A DNA stretch of 56,281 bases from positions 1-56,281 of the forward strand of contig JAFRXO010000010.1 in assembly GCA_017443465.1 (NCBI GenBank), in the 5' to 3' direction. The translations under genes and the position numbers were made by a program. Numbering within the stretch: the first letter of the stretch is position 1; every line of letters begins with the position of its first letter. The notes below the pieces were generated by a model. That model was not told where the DNA came from and made no database searches. It worked only from the letters and a program-made list of their open reading frames with translations. Below are positions 15,626-23,411 of the stretch, one piece after another. The stretch comes from Bacteroidales bacterium. Lineage in GTDB: Bacteria > Bacteroidota > Bacteroidia > Bacteroidales > UBA932.

Positions 15626-16420
15626 ATGAAACTGATAATTCGCAAGACATCACAGGAAGGTTCCGTGTGGGCTGCAAGGCACATTGCCGCACGGATCAAT
15701 GAAAAAGCCAGGAAAACGGACAAGCCCTTCGTTCTCGGACTGCCCACGGGTTCCACTCCGCTCGGCACATATGCAGAACTCATCAGGATGGTGCGCGACG
15801 GCGAAGTCTCTTTCAAGAATGTGATCACCTTCAATATGGACGAATATGTAGGCATACCGGAGGACCATCCCGAAAGCTACCACTCGTTCATGTACAAGAA
15901 CTTCTTCGACCATATCGACATCCCTGCCGGCAACATCCACATCCTCAACGGCAACGCCCCCGACCTCGCAGCAGAATGCGAAGCATATGAGAAAGCCATA
16001 GTTGAAGCCGGAGGTTTCGACCTCTTCATGGGAGGCGTCGGAGAAGACGGACATATAGCCTTCAACGAGCCCTTCTCTTCACTTCAGTCCAGGACCAGGG
16101 TCGTAACCCTTACTGATGACACTATCCTCGTCAATTCCCGCTTCTTCGGAGGAGACATCAACCTCGTCCCGAAACAGGCCATGTCAGTAGGAGTCGCCAC
16201 CGTCATGAGCGCCAGGGAAGTCCTCATCCTGGTCTTCGGCCCCAAGAAGGCACGCGCCCTTCAGGCCGCAGTGGAAGGACCTCTGTCCCACTATGTTACC
16301 CTCTCCTGTCTGCAGGAGCATCCCTGCGGCACCATAGTGGCTGACGATCCTGCCACCGGAGAACTGAAGGTAAACACCTACCGCTACTTCAAAGCGGTAG
16401 AGGCAGCTGATGAGCGCTGA
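15626..16420 (+). CDS. nagB: Glucosamine-6-phosphate deaminase
   Basis: This enzyme converts glucosamine-6-phosphate to fructose-6-phosphate and ammonia, feeding amino sugars into glycolysis. The 264-residue protein aligns with E. coli NagB in the same numbering: Asp72-Glu73 in FNMDEYVG and the catalytic Asp141, His143 and Glu148 in [13 protein letters not shown]. The start at 15626 lies one base after the fused gene's stop; a longer frame overlaps that gene. Its stop overlaps the aroB start by 11 bases, coupling it to the shikimate genes. No nagA is seen nearby. Confidence 0.95.
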   Translation: MKLIIRKTSQEGSVWAARHIAARINEKARKTDKPFVLGLPTGSTPLGTYAELIRMVRDGEVSFKNVITFNMDEYVGIPEDHPESYHSFMYKNFFDHIDIPAGNIHILNGNAPDLAAECEAYEKAIVEAGGFDLFMGGVGEDGHIAFNEPFSSLQSRTRVVTLTDDTILVNSRFFGGDINLVPKQAMSVGVATVMSAREVLILVFGPKKARALQAAVEGPLSHYVTLSCLQEHPCGTIVADDPATGELKVNTYRYFKAVEAADER

Positions 16421-17486
16421 GATCCAGATCCGCTCAGACGGTCATGTGCTTTCCCGGATAATCGAGGGAAAGTGCATTGAAGAACTGGGCTCCATCCTGG
16501 AAAAAGAGAAACACACCTACCTGGTATATGACAGGAAGGCTGGCGGACACGCCCGCAAGCTGGATAGTTTCGTAAAAGCCAGCCTCGCCCTCGACACCGG
16601 AGAAGAATCCAAAACCCTCTCCTCTGTCGAGAAGATATGCATATGGCTTCTTGAGTCCGGAGCGGACCGCAATGCGCTTCTTCTGGCAGTGGGCGGAGGC
16701 ATCACCACCGACATGTGCGGAATGGCGGCGAGCATCTACAAACGAGGAATCCGCTTTGCATATGTCCCCACTACCCTCCTTGCGCAGGTGGATGCCGCCA
16801 TCGGAGGGAAGACCGGAGTCAACCTCCTGTCCTACAAGAATATGCTCGGTACGATACGCCAGAGCGAGTTTACCTGGATGAGTCCTGACGTCCTTACCAC
16901 CCTGCCGGAGGAAGAGTTCTTCGACGGGGCGGCCGAGCTTCTCAAGACATTCATCATAGACAACACATCCCACAGCTATTCCGCCGCGGTCAGGATGCTC
17001 CGCACGATCAGGGCTGACGGCTGGGCACCGGAAGACTACTTCCCGCAGATCAGCCACCTCGTCCATGAAGCCGCCACAGTCAAAGCCGGCATAGTGGAAC
17101 GTGACCAGTTCGAGAACGGGGAAAGAAGGCTCCTCAACCTCGGCCACACCTTCGCCCATGCCATAGAGCACCATTCCAGGCTCGATGGCAGCGGAATCAC
17201 CCACGGGGAAGCCGTCGCAATAGGGATAATACTCGCGGCCAGACTGGCCGAAAAAGTGAAAAAGGACATGCCCTCAGGGCGTAAAAGCATATGCGACAGG
17301 CTCTCGCAGGACTTCCAGGACTGCGGACTTCCGGTAAAATGTCCATATGCCCTGAAAGACATGGCCGAAGCTATCCGAAAGGACAAAAAGGCCGAAGACG
17401 GAAAGATCCATTTCGTCCTCCCGTTCGAAATCGGAGATGTCAGGATAGTGGACCTCTCCGTAGATGAAATGCTGGCAATCCTATGA
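16410..17486 (+). CDS. aroB: 3-dehydroquinate synthase
   Basis: This enzyme makes 3-dehydroquinate from DAHP, the second step of the shikimate pathway, using NAD and a divalent metal. The 358-residue protein has [20 protein letters not shown] (NAD-binding) at about 93-112, [19 protein letters not shown] at about 118-136 and the metal-ligand motifs [11 protein letters not shown] and HGEAVAIG. The start MSAEIQIRS lies inside the last codons of nagB, and the stop overlaps the aroD-aroA start by four bases. An aminoshikimate role is unlikely, since no other gene of that pathway is present. Confidence 0.95.
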   Translation: MSAEIQIRSDGHVLSRIIEGKCIEELGSILEKEKHTYLVYDRKAGGHARKLDSFVKASLALDTGEESKTLSSVEKICIWLLESGADRNALLLAVGGGITTDMCGMAASIYKRGIRFAYVPTTLLAQVDAAIGGKTGVNLLSYKNMLGTIRQSEFTWMSPDVLTTLPEEEFFDGAAELLKTFIIDNTSHSYSAAVRMLRTIRADGWAPEDYFPQISHLVHEAATVKAGIVERDQFENGERRLLNLGHTFAHAIEHHSRLDGSGITHGEAVAIGIILAARLAEKVKKDMPSGRKSICDRLSQDFQDCGLPVKCPYALKDMAEAIRKDKKAEDGKIHFVLPFEIGDVRIVDLSVDEMLAIL

Positions 17487-19618
17487 TCTGCACCTGCATA
17501 CAGAACAGATCCCTTCAGGAGATCCTCCAGATAGTCGACAGAGTCGAGATGGCCGAAATCCGCCTCGACCGCTGTCCCCTGTCCCTGGAGGAAATCCAGA
17601 CTCTTTTTTCCTTCACCGACACCCTTCTGATTGCCACCTGCAGGGTGGTGGACACCGCAAAGGCCATCGCTGACAGGAGTTCGGCCCTGGCCCGTGCCCT
17701 CTCGGCAGAAGAAGGCAGATCACCGGCCCAGATAGCAGAAGAAAGGCTACTGAAGGCCATCACCGCAGGCGCGAAATATATCGACATCGAGACCGAAGCC
17801 CCAGCCTCAATGAGCAAACGCCTCCACAGGGCGGCACAGGAAACAGGGACAATGGTCATACGTTCCTGGCACGATTTCAATTCCACCGGAGACGTCCCCT
17901 CCCTGATGGATGAAGCCGACAAATGCCAGAGGTTCGGTGCCGACATCATAAAGATAGTCACTACTGCGAACTCCCCGAAAGACGTAGATACCCTGTTCAC
18001 CCTGTACGACTACGCACTGCCAGGCAGCCTGGTAGCCTTCTGCATGGGAGAATATGGCAAATCATCAAGGCTGGAGTGCATACGCAGAGGCGCCCCGTGG
18101 ACATATGCCGCACTGACTCCGGAAGATGCCGCTGCGCCCGGACAGTGGACCGCTGAAGAAATGGCCGCCGCCCTCTACCGAAGCAAACCAGGGCTTAACC
18201 CCACGCTCCGGCTATCCCGCCAAGGCGGACCGGTACATATCCCGGCCTCCAAGAGTTTCGCACAGAGGGCGATCATCGCAGCAGCACTGTCCGAAGGGAC
18301 TTCTCACCTGGGAGGCTACGCCCCGTGCGGTGACAACGAATCAGCCATCCAGGTCGCGCAGGCAATCGGAGCGACGGTTGACAGGTCCGGCGACACCCTG
18401 ATAATCAAAGGCATAGGAGCCGGGCCGGGATGCTTGGACACAGACAGTCTCCACGTCGGGGAATCCGGCCTGCTCGCCAGGCTGATGATTCCGGTCTGTT
18501 CAGTCATATGCAAGGGCAATGTCCGGATCACCGGAGAGAAGACCCTCCCCAGCCGTCCGCTCAAAGGCGCCGGTGACATCATGGCCTCGTTCGGAGTACT
18601 TCTCTCCCCTGACGGAGAGGCTTCCTCCCAAAGCGCCGGACAGATAACCATTCCTCTCACCGTAAAAGGGAACCTGGTCCCGGGACGCGCCGAAATCTCC
18701 GGAAAAGACGGCTCGCAGCTGATTTCCGGCCTCCTTACTGCCCTCCCGCTGGCTCCGGACAATTCACAGCTCCTGGTCACGAAGCCCAAGAGCATCCCCT
18801 ACCTTTTCATCACCCTCGACGTCCTGAGGAAATTCGGGATAAAGACCGGTAGCGAGATGGAAGGAGACGATGAGTTCCTCGAGACACAGGATTGGAATTA
18901 CTGTACCGGTATCACCTTCAGGATCAAAGGCGGGCAGAGTTTCCATGCAGCGGATTTCAACATAGAGGGAGACTGGAGCACAGCCGCCGGTTTCCTGGTC
19001 GCCGGAGCCGTATTCGGCAAGGCCGAAATCTCCGGACTCGATCTGAAATCCCTTCAGGCGGACCTCAGCATTATGGACATCCTTTCGGATGCCGGCGCCT
19101 CCCTTTCCTACTCGGAAGACGAAGGCGACGAAGCTTCCTCGATCATATGCCAGAAAGCCCCTCTGCGTGCTTTCGAGACTGACCTCAACAATGCCCCGGA
19201 CCTGTTCCCCGTCGTTGCCGTACTGGCGGCTTTCAGCCAGGGCACTTCCCGCATAGCCGGAATGGGCCGCCTCGCCGGAAAAGAGAGCGACAGGGGCGCC
19301 GCAATCTTGGAAATGCTTGACCGGATGGGAGTTATCGCCTCCAGGGAAGGTGATGAGATGATCATTGAAGGCCTTTCCCTCAGCCAGCGCCTGCTTGAGG
19401 GGAAACTGCTCCGCGGAGGAAAGTACACTTCCAGCCACGACCACAGGATGGTCATGGCCCTTACCGTCGCCGCACAAGGCGCGGACTCGGACATCGAAAT
19501 CGATGACACCGCCTGCGTCGCAAAATCCTGTCCGCAATTCTTCGATTTATTCAGAAGCTGTTTTGAAATGATTCCCGAAGTTGATTATGTGGATTTTTCG
19601 AGACAGTTTCGGTTATAG
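17483..19618 (+). CDS. Bifunctional 3-dehydroquinate dehydratase (type I) / EPSP synthase
   Basis: This 711-residue protein fuses two shikimate enzymes. Residues 1-235 are type I dehydroquinate dehydratase (AroD): Glu25/Arg27/Asp29 in EIRLD, Arg54, His130 in SWHDF, the Schiff-base Lys157 in IIKIVTT and Arg196 in GKSSR. Residues about 241-711 are EPSP synthase (AroA): Lys257 in PASKSFAQRA, the Arg of GESGLLARL, Asp in DLNNAPDLFP, GKESDRG, HDHRMVMA and the C-terminal Lys in VAKSCPQFF. All catalytic residues of both seem intact. The linker is short. The gene overlaps aroB by four bases and aroC follows after about 105 bases. The stop is TAG, which shows that TAG is a stop codon here. Confidence 0.93.
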   Translation: MICTCIQNRSLQEILQIVDRVEMAEIRLDRCPLSLEEIQTLFSFTDTLLIATCRVVDTAKAIADRSSALARALSAEEGRSPAQIAEERLLKAITAGAKYIDIETEAPASMSKRLHRAAQETGTMVIRSWHDFNSTGDVPSLMDEADKCQRFGADIIKIVTTANSPKDVDTLFTLYDYALPGSLVAFCMGEYGKSSRLECIRRGAPWTYAALTPEDAAAPGQWTAEEMAAALYRSKPGLNPTLRLSRQGGPVHIPASKSFAQRAIIAAALSEGTSHLGGYAPCGDNESAIQVAQAIGATVDRSGDTLIIKGIGAGPGCLDTDSLHVGESGLLARLMIPVCSVICKGNVRITGEKTLPSRPLKGAGDIMASFGVLLSPDGEASSQSAGQITIPLTVKGNLVPGRAEISGKDGSQLISGLLTALPLAPDNSQLLVTKPKSIPYLFITLDVLRKFGIKTGSEMEGDDEFLETQDWNYCTGITFRIKGGQSFHAADFNIEGDWSTAAGFLVAGAVFGKAEISGLDLKSLQADLSIMDILSDAGASLSYSEDEGDEASSIICQKAPLRAFETDLNNAPDLFPVVAVLAAFSQGTSRIAGMGRLAGKESDRGAAILEMLDRMGVIASREGDEMIIEGLSLSQRLLEGKLLRGGKYTSSHDHRMVMALTVAAQGADSDIEIDDTACVAKSCPQFFDLFRSCFEMIPEVDYVDFSRQFRL

Positions 19619-19631
19619 AAGAGGAAGCGTA

Positions 19632-19684
19632 GCAATAGTCGCTACGTGACCGATGAGATAAACGAAAATGGCCGGAAAGGCCAT
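19632..19684. repeat. Two small hairpins between aroD-aroA and aroC
   Basis: CGTAGC-AATAGTC-GCTACG (about 19628-19646) and ATGGCC-GGAAA-GGCCAT (19668-19684) are each perfect stems. Neither is followed by a T-run on the plus strand, so they may act as an RNA processing or attenuation element rather than a terminator. The second stem resembles the one at 23363-23385. Confidence 0.4.
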
Positions 19685-19723
19685 ATAATAAACGAGACGA
19701 ATTATTTCAAAACAGCTTCTCAT

Positions 19724-20740
19724 ATGAACTCATTCGGGAGAAAATTCAGGGTAAGCATATTCGGGGAATCCCACGGCCCTGCCATAGGTATAATTATCGA
19801 CGGAGTCGAGCCTGGAATCGAACTCCAGGAGAAGGATTTCGAAGAGGACATCGCCCGCCGCAAAAGCGGAAGCAAGGGAACCACTGCCCGCTCCGAAGCC
19901 GACCAGGTGAAGATCCTCAGCGGTGTCTGTGACGGCCACACCACAGGTGCCCCTCTCACCCTCATCTTCCTGAACAAAGACACCAGGTCGGCGGACTATG
20001 ACCTTTTGAAGCGTATCCCGCGCCCAGGACATGCCGACTACACAGCCTCACTCAAATTCAACGGATTCAACGACCCTAGGGGCGGAGGGCATTTTTCCGG
20101 AAGGATCACTCTCCCCATCGTTGCAGCAGGAGTAGTTGCCAAGAAAATGATCCCCGATGTCCGGATTGAGGCAACCCTTTCAGAAATAGGCGGTTACAAA
20201 GACAAAGCCCGCCAGGAAGAGGCCCTGGAAAACGCCATCAAGGAAGGCGACTCCCTTGGCGGCCTAGTTGAATGCACTGCAGAAGGCCTGCTCCCGGGCC
20301 TTGGAGAGCCTTTCTTCGACAGCGTGGAATCCCTGGTTTCCCATGCCATATTCGCCATCCCCGGAGTCCGCGGAGTTGAATTCGGAGACGGATTCGCGGC
20401 CGCTGCAATGAAAGGTTCGGAGCACAACGACCCGTTCGACACCGTCAGGATGGATGCCGCAGGCGGCCCCGGCTTCGTCTGTTCTTCAAAGAACGGTTCC
20501 GGCGGAGTGAACGGCGGGATCACCAACGGCAGTCCGCTGAAATTCAGGGTCGCATTCAAGCCTACCTCCAGCATCAGGAAGACCCAGAGGACATATGACA
20601 TCTCAGACGGCTCCATGACTGACCTCTCGGTCCCCGGACGCCATGACGTGTGTTTCGCACTGAGAACCCCCGTCATAGTCGAAGCCATGACGGCCCTAGT
20701 CCTCGCCGACCTTCAGTCCCTTAGCAGAATCTGCCAATGA
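19724..20740 (+). CDS. aroC: Chorismate synthase
   Basis: This FMN-dependent enzyme makes chorismate from EPSP, the last shikimate step. The start at 19724 (MNSFGRKFRVSIFGESHG, in a CATATG) gives 338 residues. Signature stretches are GESHGPAIG at the start, RPGHADYT, DPRGGGHFSGR and RHDVCFALRTPVIVEAM near the end. The last six or so codons (LSRICQ) and the stop lie inside a 77-base repeat that is the 3' end of a serpin gene on the other strand, so the natural C-terminus was probably replaced. The active site is upstream of this and should be unaffected. Confidence 0.94.
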   Translation: MNSFGRKFRVSIFGESHGPAIGIIIDGVEPGIELQEKDFEEDIARRKSGSKGTTARSEADQVKILSGVCDGHTTGAPLTLIFLNKDTRSADYDLLKRIPRPGHADYTASLKFNGFNDPRGGGHFSGRITLPIVAAGVVAKKMIPDVRIEATLSEIGGYKDKARQEEALENAIKEGDSLGGLVECTAEGLLPGLGEPFFDSVESLVSHAIFAIPGVRGVEFGDGFAAAAMKGSEHNDPFDTVRMDAAGGPGFVCSSKNGSGGVNGGITNGSPLKFRVAFKPTSSIRKTQRTYDISDGSMTDLSVPGRHDVCFALRTPVIVEAMTALVLADLQSLSRICQ

Positions 20741-20801
20741 AAAGAATCAGACCGGTTTCGTTGTCAGTGATGACATAGAAGAATGGGCGGTCGGCTTTTG
20801 T
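20721..20801 (-). pseudogene. Serpin 3'-end fragment
   Basis: The minus strand encodes KADRPFFYVITDNETGLILF and the final IGRFC, identical to the last 25 residues of the serpin at 22124-23221. The sequence diverges right after codon 25, and no reactive loop or body is present. The fragment has no start of its own. It is a remnant of a duplicated serpin gene or of a recombination event. Confidence 0.85.
20722..20798 (+). repeat. 77-bp direct repeat, copy 1 (serpin tail)
   Basis: It matches 22125-22201 at 75 of 77 positions by eye. Copy 1 supplies the end of aroC on the plus strand and the serpin fragment on the minus strand. Confidence 0.9.
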
Positions 20802-20916
20802 ACGGAAAAAACTTTTCGCGACGGCGATGGATTGACCTGATTCATTGCCGTCGAGCATTCTTTTCTGCCCAAAACTCCTGTTTGGGCTGCGCGACGTCCA
20901 TAGAATCGATCTTTGC

Positions 20917-21621
20917 TCACTTATGGATTTCCCAGACTTCCCGGATTTTATTCGAATCAAACCATATGGAAGACAGCACTTCGTCCATATGATTGATAAT
21001 CATGTCGTCTGTGCCGGTCCTGTCAATGACGAGAAAATTCATCATGTATCCTCCTGCCTTACAGATATAGAACCTCCAGAAACGATAGTTGTCACGGACT
21101 TCCAGCGCAGGAGTCAGGTCTTTGTGCTCCAGTCTATAGCCTTTCAGCGGCAGTTCATAATAATAAACGATATCGGCATTAGTCCGCTCGCGGACATATT
21201 TCCCTGAAAGGCATGTCATATGATCATCGACGTAGTAGGGACCGTTATCGAGATTATCATAATATTTGGCGAGTTCCCTTGAGGCAAAACGTTTGGGGTG
21301 ATCAAGCCTGTCGTCTCTTCCTTCTTTAATAAGAGAATTCATTATACCTGGGAACAGCACCCAGAGGCTCTTGTCCGGACTTTCCAGACAGCATTCAAAT
21401 GAGCCGACTATATCTGCGTTTTTTATGCCTTTTCTATCTTCCGGGAAATTCCACAATGCTACCAAACTGTCTTTCAGGACAGTGTATCCCTCCGGGACAG
21501 TGATCATTATCCCGTTGCGTTCATAGTAATATGCCAATGATTTAAGGCCTTGTGCGTTCAGGAACTGTCCTCCAAAAAGGAAAACAAGAAGGGAAGTCCA
21601 TATATGTAAAGCCCTTGACAT
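20917..21621 (-). CDS. Secreted protein of unknown function
   Basis: The 234-residue protein starts MSRALHIWTSLLVFLFGGQFLNAQ, a signal peptide with a probable cut after LNA. No family is recognised. The mature part is mixed alpha/beta with many aromatics: GIMITVPEGYTVLKDSL, YYYELPLKGYRL, GGYMMNFLVIDRT. Upstream of its start by one base is the stop of the next gene, so the two are probably co-transcribed. It lies between the two 77-base repeats in a locally AT-rich stretch, suggesting recently acquired or rearranged DNA. Confidence 0.65.
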   Translation of the reverse strand: MSRALHIWTSLLVFLFGGQFLNAQGLKSLAYYYERNGIMITVPEGYTVLKDSLVALWNFPEDRKGIKNADIVGSFECCLESPDKSLWVLFPGIMNSLIKEGRDDRLDHPKRFASRELAKYYDNLDNGPYYVDDHMTCLSGKYVRERTNADIVYYYELPLKGYRLEHKDLTPALEVRDNYRFWRFYICKAGGYMMNFLVIDRTGTDDMIINHMDEVLSSIWFDSNKIREVWEIHK

Positions 21622-21622
21622 A

Positions 21623-22030
21623 TTATTTTAATTTATAGATAACGCTAAAGTTATTAAGGTATTCGTAACTTTCAAAATCATATTGTGCGTCAAAGTAAGA
21701 AACGACTGAACTATCGGGAAAAGGGATAATTCCATTGATATTAACCATGTGTTGGCTCCCTGTTTCTCCAGTGAAAAAGTATCCAACAGTTGTATACTTT
21801 GAGAAGTTTTCGCCTCCTCCAAGTGAGTCCGGACTATATGTCACATAATTGGGATAAAAATGGTATAGAATATTATGATGCTCAACAATACTGATTAATA
21901 TGTTAAAAATATCTTCTGAAACATTTAATTCTTTCGCTGTTTTTGTCCTATAGATCCAGAAGCCGTTACTATCAATAATTTCCATTCTTTTAAATGCGCG
22001 TAGCAAGACTACTACATCATTCTTAGTCAT
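21623..22030 (-). CDS. Protein of unknown function, probably a truncated or frameshifted lipoprotein
   Basis: The 135-residue frame (MTKNDVVVLLRAFKRMEIID...) has no known domain. Just upstream, in another frame, the DNA reads LSAIICSLPSC followed by EKRDEYQYYPDEYLAISKAK and a TGA that overlaps this ATG. That looks like a lipoprotein signal and early mature region, so the real gene may have begun further up and been broken by a shift at about 22027. The upstream reading reaches the serpin stop with no start codon, so the signal's beginning is missing. The stretch is AT-rich relative to the window. Confidence 0.5.
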   Translation of the reverse strand: MTKNDVVVLLRAFKRMEIIDSNGFWIYRTKTAKELNVSEDIFNILISIVEHHNILYHFYPNYVTYSPDSLGGGENFSKYTTVGYFFTGETGSQHMVNINGIIPFPDSSVVSYFDAQYDFESYEYLNNFSVIYKLK

Positions 22031-22123
22031 TTGGCTTTAGAAATAGCCAGGTATTCATCTGGGTAGTATTGGTACTCATCTCGCTTTTCGCATGATGGAA
22101 GAGAACATATAATGGCGGATAAT

Positions 22124-23221
22124 CTAGCAGAATCTGCCAATGAAAAGAATCAGGCCGGTTTCGTTGTCAGTGATGACATAGAAGAACGGGCGGTCGGCTT
22201 TGAAGACAAAGTCGGGGTTAAGAGAAGAGGCGCCATCGATTAGTTCTGTGACTGCCGCTGCTTCTGTCCCTTCTTCGTCCGTCTTCACCCGTGCAACATG
22301 GAGACCAAAAAGGTTATCATATCCAAAAGGCTCCATTGAAAAATTGAGAGCTGTTTCAGTATCGAATTTAGGAATGGAGACTTTTACATCGCTTTTTGTC
22401 AATCCTTTGCGCGCAGCCTGGAAATCTTCAAAACTCAGAGCATCCTCATCGCTAAGTATGAAAGTCATGGAAAAAGAATCATTGGCATACGGCATTTCAA
22501 GAGCAGTCACAGATGAAGACGAGTAATAATTGCAATAATCCCTTTTGTTCATCATCGGTACTTTCCTCACATTCCCGTCTGCGCCGGTAAAATCCCCCAT
22601 CTTAGTATTATCTACCTCGAATGGATTAGCCCATTCGTGCCTGAAGTACATTGCATTGCATAATACCCTCGGGTAGTCCGGTCTGATGTCAACTTTTGGG
22701 ATATTGAGGAATTCCTTGGAGTTTTTCATGAGCCAGTCATGGATTTTGTCCATAACAGCCTCATAATCTGTGAAATCCTCATCGAAGATCTCTGCCTTGA
22801 AAAAGTCTTTTGCAGCGGAATTCAGACTTTTATCTTTCGGCAACAACGTATTGTTGAATAAGGCATTGGTCAGAGAACTCTCATTTCCTTTCCCCTTTTG
22901 ATTGAGTTTCTTCCGGATCTTCTCAAAAAGAGAATTGCCCGACTCCAGCGAATTCTGCTCCAAAAATTCCACTAACTCAGGGTGTTCTACTGAATTGGCC
23001 TCCATCCCAAGAGTGAATTCTATGCTCAAAGGAGAAAAGGCATATGATTCTTTTTTGCCTGAGAAAAACTCATCGTACAAATTGAAAGCAGCCCTGTTAA
23101 GCTGCTCTATACTTGCAACCTCCTCCTTATCGAAAATCACATCCTCCACCTCCGGATCATCCTTTCCGCAAGAAGAAAGGATAATGCAGGCGGCAGTCAA
23201 AAATAATGTTAATCTCTTCAT
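22124..23221 (-). CDS. Serpin (serine/cysteine protease inhibitor) lipoprotein
   Basis: The 365-residue protein starts MKRLTLFLTAACIILSSC, a lipoprotein signal with the cysteine at 18, so it is likely surface or periplasmic. The serpin fold is clear: NRAAFNLYDEFF, YAFSPLSIEFTLGM, NALFNN, LCNAMYFRHEWANPF, EMPYAND and the C-terminal FKADRPFFYVI. The reactive-loop hinge EEGTEAAAVT is of the inhibitory type; by spacing the scissile bond falls near DGAS-S, but this is uncertain. Bacterial serpins block host or competitor proteases. Its last 77 bases are repeated at the end of aroC. A TAnnTTTG box lies about 50 bases upstream. Confidence 0.93.
   Translation of the reverse strand: MKRLTLFLTAACIILSSCGKDDPEVEDVIFDKEEVASIEQLNRAAFNLYDEFFSGKKESYAFSPLSIEFTLGMEANSVEHPELVEFLEQNSLESGNSLFEKIRKKLNQKGKGNESSLTNALFNNTLLPKDKSLNSAAKDFFKAEIFDEDFTDYEAVMDKIHDWLMKNSKEFLNIPKVDIRPDYPRVLCNAMYFRHEWANPFEVDNTKMGDFTGADGNVRKVPMMNKRDYCNYYSSSSVTALEMPYANDSFSMTFILSDEDALSFEDFQAARKGLTKSDVKVSIPKFDTETALNFSMEPFGYDNLFGLHVARVKTDEEGTEAAAVTELIDGASSLNPDFVFKADRPFFYVITDNETGLILFIGRFC
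22125..22201 (+). repeat. 77-bp direct repeat, copy 2 (serpin tail)
   Basis: This is the 3' end of the intact serpin gene. It is the likely source of copy 1 at 20722-20798, 1.4 kb away in the same orientation. Confidence 0.9.
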
Positions 23222-23271
23222 GATTTATTGAAAAATATAAGCAGGTTCTAATTCGATTTATACTACAACGA

Positions 23272-23279
23272 CAAAAATA
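23272..23279 (-). promoter_or_regulatory. Promoter box (TAnnTTTG) for the serpin gene
   Basis: Minus-strand TATTTTTG in a very AT-rich gap, about 50 bases before the ATG at 23221. Confidence 0.6.
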
Positions 23280-23335
23280 GAAAGACTTTTATAAAAAAAA
23301 TATATATAAAAGAATCAACCTGACCCGGGCAAACA

Positions 23336-23353
23336 GATTTGGAGACGGCAGGT
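23336..23353 (+). repeat. 18-base dispersed repeat, copy 1
   Basis: GATTTGGAGACGGCAGGT is identical to 51539-51556; both copies follow a CCCGGG by 6-12 bases and lie between genes. Confidence 0.7.
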
Positions 23354-23357
23354 TCAC

Positions 23358-23386
23358 GGAAAAATGGCCGGGAAAGCCAGCCATTA
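23358..23386 (-). terminator. Terminator of the suf operon
   Basis: On the minus strand AATGGC pairs with GCCATT across a short loop and is followed by a run of T. It lies about 25 bases after the sufD stop. Confidence 0.55.
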
Positions 23387-23411
23387 GACAAAAGGAAAGA
23401 TCAGAAAAAAC

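Noticed and set aside
16410-17486. AroB as an aminoshikimate (amino-DHQ) synthase because of the adjacent amino-sugar genes
   Set aside because: The following genes are ordinary dehydratase/EPSP synthase and chorismate synthase, and no kanosamine or AHBA genes are present.
20722-22201. Composite transposon or IS element bounded by the 77-base repeats
   Set aside because: The repeats are part of a serpin coding sequence, there is no transposase, no terminal inverted repeats and no target-site duplication visible.
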